NCBI GenBank assembly: GCA_025210795.1
Contig: JAOAQZ010000010.1
Location: forward strand, 87,251-151,250
Length of the DNA stretch: 64,000 bases
Source: Cohaesibacter sp.
GTDB taxonomy: Bacteria > Pseudomonadota > Alphaproteobacteria > Rhizobiales > Cohaesibacteraceae
Direction of reading: 5' to 3'
Shown: positions 17,168 through 25,499 of the stretch, one piece after another
Layout of the letters: the number at the start of each line of letters is the position of its first letter
Numbering within the stretch: position 1 is the stretch's first letter
Position numbers and translations under genes: made by a program
Notes under the pieces: generated by a model
Database searches by the model: none
Seen by the model: only the letters and a program-made list of their open reading frames with translations
What the model was told of the DNA's origin: nothing

Positions 17168-18244
17168 TTAGCTGCCATGCCCCTTGGCATCGGGCTTGGC
17201 TTTCATCTTCTTTTTCATTTGCTCTAGTTGCTCGCGGAATTTCTCCCACGGGTCAATCTCGTCAACGCGCGGGGTGAACCAGACATAATCGTAAAGCTTA
17301 GGGTCAAAGGCGGGATAGGTTGAAGGGTCGCTCTCGCCGCGGACCACTTCGATAATAGCAACGGAAAGGATGGTCTTGTCTTTATCAAGGTAATAGGGAA
17401 TACCGCGATCTTTGCGGGTGTGGCCATTGCCAGCAATGAGGATGGACAGGCCGTTGTCAGATGCTCCCTCCCGCATGGCTCTGGCCATGTGGGCATCTTT
17501 AAGGCGCTGGAGGGTGACAAGAGGGGCCATGCTTTCTCGGCCCATCATGCCGCAATGGGACTCAACCAGCTCATCCAAAAGGCTCTCGCGCTGCGCTTTG
17601 TCATAATCTTGATCCCAGGGCAGATTGTGAAGAAGATCTGCCCCCAGTTCACCGCCGCGACCAACGGACATGAGCGTCTCACGATCAGGATTGCCTGCCT
17701 TGATGGGGAATTGCCACCCAAGGCCGACGCGGAAAATATCGCGATAGCTATCCCAACTGGGCCAGCCGCGCTTTTCCCATTCCAGATCATCGCCCAAGCT
17801 GGCCAAGAGAGCATCGCGCTCCGCGTGGAGAGCGGGCAGATCCTCTGTCTTACTCTCATCCTTTAAAAAGGCGCTGTTTATTGTGTCCAGAACAGAGCCA
17901 TATTTCGGCTCGATCATCTCGGCGACAATCTGGCCTTTTCTCCCTGAAGCACCGGCAAAGCTCACCATGGTTGATTGAAGGATATGATGGCGTTCATTGT
18001 CATGCTTTTCGCCAAGCAGCAGAAAATCCGCCTTTTGCAGTTCTTTGGCAAAGGCGTCCATATCCGTTACTTTTTCGCCCGTGGTGTGCCAAAGGCTTCC
18101 TGCAAGGGGATGATCGGCGAGTAGCATGGCGGTTTCCGTCTTCTGAGGCTTGTCGGAGGCTTGGGCGGGAAGGGCGGCAAATGCGGTAAGCGCATATCCA
18201 AAGCCAAGCAGACAAGAGGCAAGCGCAAATCTGTATCTGGACAT
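17168..18244 (-). CDS. ChaN-family (DUF399) exported haem-binding-like protein
   Basis: 358 residues with a signal peptide (about 1-33, FALASCLLGFGYALTAFAALPAQAS). The mature part has the Tiki/ChaN features: ADFLLLGEKHDNERHH near residue 85, then a helical region, and a late ILIAGNGHTRKDRGIPYYL. The known relative ChaN is an iron-regulated lipoprotein binding haem; here no lipobox Cys follows the signal peptide, so it is probably periplasmic. It ends in a Lys-rich tail. The ATG at 18244 follows GAGAA; an upstream TTG at 18259 is less likely. It is convergent with the split membrane gene. Confidence 0.8.
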   Translation of the reverse strand: MSRYRFALASCLLGFGYALTAFAALPAQASDKPQKTETAMLLADHPLAGSLWHTTGEKVTDMDAFAKELQKADFLLLGEKHDNERHHILQSTMVSFAGASGRKGQIVAEMIEPKYGSVLDTINSAFLKDESKTEDLPALHAERDALLASLGDDLEWEKRGWPSWDSYRDIFRVGLGWQFPIKAGNPDRETLMSVGRGGELGADLLHNLPWDQDYDKAQRESLLDELVESHCGMMGRESMAPLVTLQRLKDAHMARAMREGASDNGLSILIAGNGHTRKDRGIPYYLDKDKTILSVAIIEVVRGESDPSTYPAFDPKLYDYVWFTPRVDEIDPWEKFREQLEQMKKKMKAKPDAKGHGS

Positions 18245-18485
18245 AAAATTCTCGATCAATTGGTTATCAGCCTGTCGTGATTGTCTGGTTTGTATAAGGC
18301 CAAGTTATGGCGCTCAGAAAATCAGGTTCATAACGCGCTTCCTCTCAGCTCTCGCTCTTTGAAGGTTGCATCACGCGGCGCAAAACGGCAAGCTGGCATT
18401 TTGGGACAGAGTCGCACAGCTGGCCCATCATAATTTAAAAAATTTCGGGATGCGCCAAAAAGCATCCATCTTGGGGAGAAAAGAA

Positions 18486-19046
18486 ATGGATATTTCATGG
18501 GCACTGCTGGGGGTGCTGATCGCGCTGGCTGTCTATGCCGTCACCATCTATAACAAGCTCGTCAAGGGCCGCCAGATGGTAGAAGAAGGCTGGTCCGGCA
18601 TCGATGTGCAGCTCAAGCGCCGCTCCAACCTCATTCCCAATCTGGTGGAAACGGTCAAGGGCTATGCCGGCCATGAAAAAGAAACGCTGGAAAATGTCAC
18701 CGAAATGCGCGCCCGCGCGGCAGGGGCATCCAGTGGCGGCGCGGCCGAGCGCGCGCAAGCCGAAGGCGATCTCTCCAAGGCTCTCGTTAATCTGATGGCG
18801 GTGGCAGAGAATTATCCTGACCTGAAAGCCAACGAGAATTTTGCCAAATTGCAGGATGAGCTATCTGGCATCGAGGACGAGATCCAGCTGGCGCGCCGCT
18901 ATTATAACGGCACCGTGCGCAGCTTTAACATTTTGGTTGAGAGTTTTCCCTCCAACATCGTCGCCAATATGTTCCAGTTTGTAAAACGCGCCTATTTCGA
19001 GCTGGAAAATGAACAGGATCGCGCCGTGCCGGATGTGTCTTTCTGA
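18486..19046 (+). CDS. lemA: LemA family protein
   Basis: 186 residues. One N-terminal membrane helix (about 4-22), then the LemA core: YNKLVKGRQMVEEGWSGIDVQLKRRSNLIPNLVETVKGYAGHEKETLENVTEMRARA and a C-terminal part with ARRYYNGTVRSFNILVESFPSNIVA. LemA proteins are helical, membrane-anchored, extracytoplasmic-facing proteins of unknown biochemical role. SD GGGGAGAAAAG precedes the ATG at 18486. It is followed 144 bases later by a DUF2207 protein, its usual partner. Confidence 0.95.
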   Translation: MDISWALLGVLIALAVYAVTIYNKLVKGRQMVEEGWSGIDVQLKRRSNLIPNLVETVKGYAGHEKETLENVTEMRARAAGASSGGAAERAQAEGDLSKALVNLMAVAENYPDLKANENFAKLQDELSGIEDEIQLARRYYNGTVRSFNILVESFPSNIVANMFQFVKRAYFELENEQDRAVPDVSF

Positions 19047-19190
19047 GCATCCTTCCTGATCGGCCCCCAGATCAGTCCCTGTGGGCCAATTGTCTTTGTG
19101 TTTGCAGCCAAAAGGCGCGCATTCTTTTTGCCTTTCGCTGCAAGCACCAAACTTGATTTTCATAGTTGCTTTTGTCAGAGGGACACTTCA

Positions 19191-21209
19191 ATGCGCCGCC
19201 TCTTTACAAATTTCTCTTTCTTTGCGGCCTTTTGGGCCGCTTTTCTTCTCGTCTTTTTTGTAAGCCCAAATGGCCCCGCTTTTGCCCAGAGCGGACAAGA
19301 GGTGATCAAGGATTTTCGCGTTGACATCAAGGTGCGCAAGGATCGCTCGATTGATGTCACCGAGACCATCACCTTCAATGTGCTGGGCCAGCAAATCAAA
19401 CGAGGCATCCTGCGCGATATCGTGGTGCGCTATCAGCGTGATGATGGCTCTCGCTTAACGCTTGATGTGGGGGATATTTCTGTCCTTCGCAATGGTAAGA
19501 GCGAGACATACGAGAAAAGCTATAACGGCCGGTTTCTCAGCCTGCGGATTGGCAATGCTGACTATTTCCTGCCCCATGGTGAGCATGTCTATACCATCTC
19601 ATACAATGTTGCGGACTTTGTCGCCTATTTTGATGATGTTGAAGAGGTATACTGGAACGCCATTGGCACCGGCTGGACCTTTCCCATTGAAAATGCGCGC
19701 GTATCTCTCGCTCTGCCGCAAGGGGGACGGATCCGGCAGTCGGTCATCTATACCGGGAGTGATGGCAGTACAGCATCAGACGGGAAAATCACCAAGCAAA
19801 GCGACACCTATATTGAATATATCGCCACGCGCAGATTGGGCGCGAGGGAGGGCATGACCATCGCCGTTGGCTGGGAGAAAGGCTTGATCCCGCCCCCCAC
19901 CGAGGCGGAACTCAGAACCCAGGCCCTGATCGGCAACAGCCCTTCCTTCATTGTCTATATTCTTGGCTTTTTGCAGCTTGGCTGGCTATACAAAAACTGG
20001 CGCAAAGTGGGGCGAGACCCGGAACGGGGCGTCGTCATCCCCCGCTATCGCCCGCCAAAAGATATGTCGCCCGCGCTCTCGGCCTATATTGCCGGTATGG
20101 GCAGCTATGTGGCAGGCAATCAGAAAGGCTTTATGGCCGCCCTCGTTAATCTCGCTATCAAGGGCTATCTCATCATTGATGAAAGCGGCAAGAAGCTGAC
20201 GGTGCGCCGCGGTGAGCGGCTATATGATGACGAGAAAGACAAGCTGCCGATAGGTGAGCAGGTGATCATGGATTATCATTTCAATGATCATTATTATGAT
20301 TCTGATGGCAAGCTGGTCGAGGAAGAGGGGGACAATCGCCTCGTCTTTGCCGATCAGAGCTACAAGCAGATGTCGAGCACCCTGCGCGCATTTGATGCGG
20401 GGATCGAAAAGACCACCAATGAAATCTATTTCAACCGCAATATCGGCAAGGTCGTGCCAGCCATCGCCTCGGTGATTATTGCCATGATTGCCTATCTTGC
20501 TTCGTCGGTTATCCTCAATCCGGTCGACATGCCCCCCATTTTATCCATTGTTGCTGGGCTGTTCACCGGCTTTGCCATCTATGGCCTCTATAAATTATGG
20601 AATTGGGATTTCTGGATCAGCAAGCTTTTAACTCCACTTCTGGCCGTGGCGCTGGTACTCTGCATCGCCTTTGTGGGGTCGATGGCTATCCTTGTCCCCG
20701 GCGAGCTTGATCTTTCCTTCATGGAATTTATCAGCTTTGTGCTAATTGCCCTCATGACAGCCTCTATCCCTATCGGATTTGAGTTGATGAAGGCCCCGAC
20801 GGAAGCGGGGCAAAAGATTATTGATGAGGTTGACGGGCTCAAACTCTTTATGACCGTGGCCGTGGCACAAAAGGTTGAAGCCATGGACATGCCAGAGCTG
20901 ACCCCCAGCCTTTATGAAAAGCTGCTGCCCTATGCCATCGCCCTTGGGGTGGATAAGGAATGGACGCAGAATTTTGAAAAACTGGTCTTTAGCCAATTGC
21001 CGCCGGATGAGGATTATAGCCCCAATTGGTACACTGCGGGGCGCGATGATCGCTACTTCTCTGGCGGGCAGGCGGTCAGCTCCATGACCCGTGCCATGAG
21101 CTCGGATTTAAGTCAGGCCATGACCCCACCAGCCTCGTCCAGCTCCGGCTCATCCGGCGGTGGCTCCTCTGGCGGTGGTGGTGGCGGCGGTGGCGGCAGT
21201 GGCTGGTAA
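19191..21209 (+). CDS. DUF2207 domain membrane protein
   Basis: 672 residues. A signal peptide (about 1-33), then an extracytoplasmic DUF2207 region (about 35-250, beginning IKDFRVDIKVRKDRSIDVTETITFNVLG), a helix near 255-275, a cytoplasmic domain, two to four more helices between about 420 and 530, and a Ser/Gly tail ending in poly-Gly and GSGW. The Gly-rich tail is standard in this family. SD AGAGGG precedes the ATG at 19191. It pairs with lemA in one likely operon; a joint role at the envelope is suggested by this widespread pairing but is unproven. Confidence 0.9.
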   Translation: MRRLFTNFSFFAAFWAAFLLVFFVSPNGPAFAQSGQEVIKDFRVDIKVRKDRSIDVTETITFNVLGQQIKRGILRDIVVRYQRDDGSRLTLDVGDISVLRNGKSETYEKSYNGRFLSLRIGNADYFLPHGEHVYTISYNVADFVAYFDDVEEVYWNAIGTGWTFPIENARVSLALPQGGRIRQSVIYTGSDGSTASDGKITKQSDTYIEYIATRRLGAREGMTIAVGWEKGLIPPPTEAELRTQALIGNSPSFIVYILGFLQLGWLYKNWRKVGRDPERGVVIPRYRPPKDMSPALSAYIAGMGSYVAGNQKGFMAALVNLAIKGYLIIDESGKKLTVRRGERLYDDEKDKLPIGEQVIMDYHFNDHYYDSDGKLVEEEGDNRLVFADQSYKQMSSTLRAFDAGIEKTTNEIYFNRNIGKVVPAIASVIIAMIAYLASSVILNPVDMPPILSIVAGLFTGFAIYGLYKLWNWDFWISKLLTPLLAVALVLCIAFVGSMAILVPGELDLSFMEFISFVLIALMTASIPIGFELMKAPTEAGQKIIDEVDGLKLFMTVAVAQKVEAMDMPELTPSLYEKLLPYAIALGVDKEWTQNFEKLVFSQLPPDEDYSPNWYTAGRDDRYFSGGQAVSSMTRAMSSDLSQAMTPPASSSSGSSGGGSSGGGGGGGGGSGW

Positions 21210-21261
21210 TCCCGGCCTCTGCAAAAAGCCCCTGATCTATGGCAGCTGTGCACTTGAGCAA

Positions 21262-21957
21262 TTACAGCCGGTCGGAAATAGGCCGGAAACTGGCGCGGTG
21301 GTGAAGGCAGGGGCCAAGCTGGTCCAAGGCGTCCAGATGTGCCTTGGTGCCATAGCCCTTGTGCTTGTCAAACCCGTAACCGGGAAAAGCAAGGCCGATT
21401 TGGGTCATCATCTGGTCACGCACCACCTTGGCCACAATGGATGCAGCGGCAATGGAGACAGAACGCCCATCCCCCTTGATCACAGGCTCCCCGCGCACAG
21501 GGCTATCGGGCGGCACATCGCGCCCGTCAAACAGGCAATAGCTTGGGGGGACTGAAAGCCCCTTAAGCGCCATACTCATAGCCCATAGAGTGGCGCCGCG
21601 AATATTAAGCGCATCAATCTGGCGGGGTGAAGCGGACATCACGCTCACATGGGCCTGAGTGCAGATGAGCTTGAATAGCTCCGTCCTTTTTGCCTCGCTC
21701 AATTTTTTGGAATCATCAAGTCCTGCGGGAATATTTTCGGGGTCGAGAATAACCGCCGCTGTCACCACCGGCCCTGCAAGGGGGCCGCGCCCCACTTCAT
21801 CAACCCCAGCCACAAGCCCGCCAAAGCGCGCCATAGCTTGGCTTTCAAGGGAAAAGTCCGGCCCGTCCTGCTCGGTGAAAAACAGATCCGCCTGTTTGGG
21901 TTTTTGTTTTGTCTTTGATTTTGAGGCGGCTTTCTGCTCGGCCTTTTTGTCTGCCAT
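21262..21957 (-). CDS. rnhB: Ribonuclease HII
   Basis: 231 residues. A Lys-rich N-terminal extension (1-45) precedes the type 2 RNase H core: GVDEVGRGPLAGPVV with Asp53-Glu54 as metal ligands, DDSKKLSEAKR, and YGFDKHKGYGTKAHLDAL. The enzyme removes RNA from RNA-DNA hybrids and misincorporated ribonucleotides. Its ATG is 2 bases past the stop of the Nudix-like regulator, so the two are translationally close and co-transcribed. It is convergent with the DUF2207 gene. Confidence 0.95.
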   Translation of the reverse strand: MADKKAEQKAASKSKTKQKPKQADLFFTEQDGPDFSLESQAMARFGGLVAGVDEVGRGPLAGPVVTAAVILDPENIPAGLDDSKKLSEAKRTELFKLICTQAHVSVMSASPRQIDALNIRGATLWAMSMALKGLSVPPSYCLFDGRDVPPDSPVRGEPVIKGDGRSVSIAAASIVAKVVRDQMMTQIGLAFPGYGFDKHKGYGTKAHLDALDQLGPCLHHRASFRPISDRL

Positions 21958-21959
21958 GG

Positions 21960-23042
21960 TCAGCGCCCATTTGCCTTGCTGCCGCCACCCAGTTTAAGAC
22001 CCGGTGCGGGGCGCTCGGCCAGCACATTGCGCCGAAAGCGGAACAGGGCCGCAGGCCGCCCACCTGTGGCGGTTGAGGTCTCTCCCGTCGGCTCCACCAA
22101 TTGTCCCTGCTCCACAAGGCGGCGGAAATTCTGTTTGTGCAAATGGCGGCCCGATATAGCCTCAACACTGGCTTGCAACTGGGTGAGGGTAAAATGCTCG
22201 GGCATCAGCTCAAAGACAATGGGGCGATATTTGAGCTTACCGCGCAGGCGCGAAATGGCCGTGGCCAAAATGCGCCGGTGATCCATCTGCATGGCTGCCC
22301 CGAGCAAATGCTCTGGCTGGAGGCCTTGGTCGCTATCTCTGTCGGTATGAAATTCAGCCACCAGCCCCGCTTCATACAAAAGCTCATAGCGCTCAAGAAC
22401 CCGCTCTTCATCCCAGCTCGTGCCATCAAGCCCGAAAAAGAGCCGGACCCGTTCCTCGCGGCTTAAAACCCGCTGTGCGTCATTGTCATCGTCTTGGGCG
22501 AGCCAGGCATCAAGAGCTGGCAAAATGCGTTCGTCCAAAAGGGCCGGGCGTCCTTCGCGCCAGTCTTCCCAAGGGAAAAAGTCGTACCACGAGCGCCAGC
22601 GCCCCCCAAGGGCTGCAAGCGCTTCATTGTCTTCGTCCGGTGAATGATGGGTCAGCGCCAGATAGCCAATCGAGACTTCATGAGGGCCTGCATGGCTGGC
22701 ATCAAAGGCTCTGCCGCGATCAGCAAAGGAATAAAGCTGCTCCATATAACCAAGCTTTAGGGCCGTTTGCTGCTCCACCCAGCGGCGAAGGCCCGCTTCC
22801 AGCGTGCGGTGCTGGCCCGGATCAAACGGGCCATAGGGAAGCGCTCCCAAACAGGGCGCTCGCTCGATTTGCGCAGCACTTATAGGGGCTGAAGGGGAAG
22901 AGCCGTCCTTTGTCTCATCAAGGCAGATTTCCAGAATGACAGGGGTCAACTCATGCACGGCAATCACCGCAGCATTGAGGCCAATTTCAATGGATCTGGA
23001 AGAACGGGGTCCAGAATCAGACATAGAATCAGACACGCACAT
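21960..23042 (-). CDS. Nudix-like transcriptional regulator (NadQ/NrtR type)
   Basis: 360 residues. The N-terminal half resembles the Nudix-like ligand-binding domain of NAD-metabolism regulators: LEAGLRRWVEQQTALKLGYMEQLYSFADRGR, with a degenerate Nudix box suggesting no hydrolase activity. The C-terminal third is a winged helix: YRPIVFELMPEHFTLTQLQASVEAISGRHLHKQNFRRLVEQGQLVEPTG, the NrtR/NadQ hallmark. Such proteins repress NAD synthesis genes and respond to NAD-related ligands. No nad gene is in the window, so the target is unknown. The ATG at 23042 is next to AGGTG; starts at 23045 (GTG) and 23024 are possible. It is in an operon with rnhB. Confidence 0.75.
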   Translation of the reverse strand: MCVSDSMSDSGPRSSRSIEIGLNAAVIAVHELTPVILEICLDETKDGSSPSAPISAAQIERAPCLGALPYGPFDPGQHRTLEAGLRRWVEQQTALKLGYMEQLYSFADRGRAFDASHAGPHEVSIGYLALTHHSPDEDNEALAALGGRWRSWYDFFPWEDWREGRPALLDERILPALDAWLAQDDDNDAQRVLSREERVRLFFGLDGTSWDEERVLERYELLYEAGLVAEFHTDRDSDQGLQPEHLLGAAMQMDHRRILATAISRLRGKLKYRPIVFELMPEHFTLTQLQASVEAISGRHLHKQNFRRLVEQGQLVEPTGETSTATGGRPAALFRFRRNVLAERPAPGLKLGGGSKANGR

Positions 23043-23174
23043 CACCTAGAGAAAACAAGTTTAACGGGATCAAACCACATGGTTGCAGAAGCTGCAATTG
23101 ATTTAGGGATAGAGTTCAAGAATTGTGGCCAGCGAGAAAGCGCAAGCAATAGGCAGGCCTATTGCGGATTTGGG

Positions 23175-23705
23175 CTAGTCATCCGCGCCCGTAGCTGGAC
23201 CGATATGGGGCATGGCAAAGACATCCCCCTCAAAGCAATTGGCCCCGCGCCCGATGCGCTCGATCGCGTCAAGCATCCGCCCTTTGCGACCCAGTTGATC
23301 ATCTGCCAGCGCCACCAGCCATTGATTGGGCGTGGCCGACGGAGAGGCCTTGCGCAAATCCTGCGCAATTGTGTCTTCATCCATATCAGGGTTAAGGGCA
23401 CAGGCGGCAATATAGGCCGACGCGGTTGAGCGCGAGACACCGGCCCAGCAATGCAGAACCAGTGGCTTTTGCCTGTCCCACGCACGAAAGAAAGCAATCA
23501 ATTGCGAAACCTGATGCTTGCTGCCGCGCTCAAACCCCGGCGTGTCAACAATGATGTCATTCATGCCCAAAAAGAGATGGCGCTCTGGTGCAATGCAATT
23601 GGGCCGGATCACTTCCATATCTGTATTGATCACGCTCACCAAATGAGAGGCACCAACCTGTTCTACAAGGCCGGGCATTCTGGCAAGAGAGCAAACATAA
23701 AGCAT
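23175..23705 (-). CDS. Dual-specificity/tyrosine phosphatase family protein
   Basis: 176 residues. The P-loop HCWAGVSRS carries nucleophile Cys86 and Arg92 in the HC-x5-R motif of Cys-based phosphatases; a likely general acid Asp lies in the loop VDTPGF near 53-57. The substrate could be protein phosphotyrosine or another phospho-compound. SD AAGGAT precedes the ATG at 23705. It stands alone, with an inverted repeat upstream (CGTATTCGG and CCGAATACG, about 23771-23814). Confidence 0.8.
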   Translation of the reverse strand: MLYVCSLARMPGLVEQVGASHLVSVINTDMEVIRPNCIAPERHLFLGMNDIIVDTPGFERGSKHQVSQLIAFFRAWDRQKPLVLHCWAGVSRSTASAYIAACALNPDMDEDTIAQDLRKASPSATPNQWLVALADDQLGRKGRMLDAIERIGRGANCFEGDVFAMPHIGPATGADD

Positions 23706-23901
23706 AGGCAGCGATCCTTGATTATGGACAGAAGAGCATAGGCTCGAAGAAACCGAGCCATAAATTGCAAGGCGTATTCGGATCACTTGGGCAATGACCT
23801 TGAGGACCGAATACGAAAAAAGACTATCCTAGTTGGATGACAAGGAATAGTCCCTGCCTCTTTTCACAAAAAAGACTTTTGTATCATGTCAAAGGCTGGC
23901 G

Positions 23902-24507
23902 TCAGCTCGCTGGGCGATAGAGTGCGGAAAAGCGGGCAAGAAAAGCCTCTTCTGCCTCTTGGGTGCTCCAGGGAACCAGAGGAAGCTGCTCGGCAGTTAT
24001 GCCATCAGGCCGGCCAAACAGGTCTGCCGCCTCTCCATGTTCAAATCCGGCCAGATGAACCGCCTCGAAATAGGCCGAGATCTTATCAGCCTGCTTGATC
24101 TGTTTTTTAAGCGCAGGGGAGGGATGGGGTGCAAGACCAAAGCGCAAATGAATAGCAGCCTCCAGCCTGTCCTCTACCAGCCGGTAATCTGTGCCAATAG
24201 CAGCCTTGAAAGGGGAGATCATATCCCCGATCACATATTCCGGCGCATCATGAAGCAGAGCCATTAAAAGAGCAGGCTCGCCTAGATGCGGGTCGGTATG
24301 GCTTAAAATCTGCTCCACAATCAGGCTATGCTGGGCAACAGAGAAGGGATGAGCACCAACCGTCTGGCCATTCCAGCGCGCAACCCGCGCGAGCCCATGG
24401 GCAATGTCTTCAATCTCAACATCAAAGGGAGAGGGATCAAGCAAATCCAGCCGCCGACCAGATAACATCCGCTGCCAAGCGCGACCTTGAGAAGAAGGAG
24501 AAGGCAT
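23902..24507 (-). CDS. HD-domain hydrolase (YfbR-like)
   Basis: 201 residues from the ATG at 24507. The HD metal ligands are His60 (VAQHSLIVEQ) and His86-Asp87 (ALLHDAPEYVIGD), with a later Asp in KQADKISAYFEAV. The N-terminal RAWQRMLSGRRLDLLDPSP is the family signature in Hyphomicrobiales. YfbR-type members are 5'-deoxynucleotidases; the exact substrate here is inferred only by family. Neither the ATG at 24507 nor that at 24519 has a good SD; the shorter one fits the conserved N-terminus. Confidence 0.8.
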   Translation of the reverse strand: MPSPSSQGRAWQRMLSGRRLDLLDPSPFDVEIEDIAHGLARVARWNGQTVGAHPFSVAQHSLIVEQILSHTDPHLGEPALLMALLHDAPEYVIGDMISPFKAAIGTDYRLVEDRLEAAIHLRFGLAPHPSPALKKQIKQADKISAYFEAVHLAGFEHGEAADLFGRPDGITAEQLPLVPWSTQEAEEAFLARFSALYRPAS

Positions 24508-24808
24508 AAACACCACCATTATAACAAACCAGCTTCAACCTAACGGGAATTGATCGCGAGGCAAGCGGAAAAGAAATGCAATAAAGGATCGTCGACAATT
24601 ATTCATTGATGCATGAAGAAGGATCAGAGTCCGACCGCGACCATAGGGGCAAGAGCATATTGGATGACTTCAATCAAAAAAGAAATGTAATCACAGATTG
24701 CTAATTTTAATATGCACGCAATAGGTGCGTAACTTATTGCTCTTTAGGCGTAATTTCTTTTGCCTAGGTCTTTTCCCTTGTTTGATATGTCAAAAAAAGG
24801 TAAGTTCT

Positions 24809-24931
24809 GTGGATGACAATCTGAGTTTCAATTGTGTGGGGACCGATTGGAATTATGGGGATGCTGGCGACGAGCATCCCTATTTCAGCCCTCTGAGCTG
24901 GGATCTTGCTTCAGGTGAGGGAAGTCATTGA
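24809..24931 (+). CDS. Possible small acidic protein of 40 residues
   Basis: A GTG start at 24809 has AAGG nine bases upstream. The peptide begins MDDNLSFNCVGTDWNYGD and ends LASGEGSH; it is acidic and aromatic-rich with no membrane helix. Its TGA overlaps the first stem bases of a terminator at 24929-24960, the arrangement expected for a short real transcript. No family is known to me. It could equally be chance, as the upstream region is non-coding. Confidence 0.3.
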   Translation: MDDNLSFNCVGTDWNYGDAGDEHPYFSPLSWDLASGEGSH

Positions 24932-24960
24932 GCAGGGCTCTTGTCCTGCTCTTATTTTTT
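24929..24960 (+). terminator. Probable rho-independent terminator
   Basis: Stem GAGCAGG / CCTGCTC with an 8-base loop, followed by TTATTTTTT. It lies in otherwise non-coding sequence directly after the small ORF, so some plus-strand transcript ends here. Confidence 0.6.
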
Positions 24961-25361
24961 AATCCCCATTTTCTTCGCTTAAATTCAACCAAACTCTCTT
25001 TAGGCAGATGTCTCTTCCTTCGCGCGCTATGTGTGGTGGTCTTGCTTTTGCGCGCCCATTTCCAATCTCGCATTGTGATAGAGCTATCCAAAGGGGCATA
25101 GCGTCCTTTCGGTTCATTGCCCACCCAAATTGGTTTGGCAGATGGGGACCGGTTGAGACAAAAATCTTTCTTGGATGGCGGTAAAATACTGGCCAAAATA
25201 AACTTGAGGAATTTTTTCAACAAAAAAACCGGACCGAAGGAAATAAATGTTGCATATGAAAATCAAAATAAGTGAAGCACTTAGGGCTTGTGTTTGGAAA
25301 AATTCTAATTTGGAAAAGATTGTTAAGCTCTAACTTACTGATTTTTTAGGTTGTCTTCGTT

Positions 25362-25380
25362 GACAATGAGAACCATTCGC
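25362..25380. promoter_or_regulatory. Fur-box-like operator upstream of fbpA
   Basis: GACAATGAGAACCATTCGC matches 14 of 19 positions of the classical Fur box GATAATGATAATCATTATC. It lies 120 bases before the fbpA start. An iron-responsive Fur-family repressor is the natural candidate, fitting the gene's iron role; in Hyphomicrobiales the regulator might instead be RirA, Irr or Mur. Confidence 0.55.
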
Positions 25381-25499
25381 AGCATGTTGAGGGCGCAAAC
25401 AAGAGAGTTTCAACGGGGCGGTCACCCTTATCTGACCAAGTATTTTGGTTTGCAACCACCCGATGGTGGGGCCTTTAACCCCGTTGATTGGAGAGAAAA

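Larger units (their letters stand above)
24508..25499. other. Intergenic region before fbpA
   Basis: About 990 bases. It contains a possible 40-residue ORF with terminator (24809-24931) and the Fur-like box at 25362-25380. A 112-residue Lys/Arg-rich ORF on the minus strand (24885-25223) begins with TTG without an SD and is not accepted. Confidence 0.4.

Noticed and set aside
23771..23814. Inverted repeat CGTATTCGG/CCGAATACG before the phosphatase gene, with GGTCCTC on the minus strand
   Set aside because: It was considered as a fifth copy of the TGGTCCTC loop motif, but here GG is part of the stem, the loop is long, and it lies far from the RNA candidate. Treated as coincidence.
24885..25223. 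112-aa Lys/Arg-rich minus-strand ORF before fbpA
   Set aside because: TTG start without SD, no domain, and it crosses a plus-strand terminator. It may be a remnant but cannot be supported.
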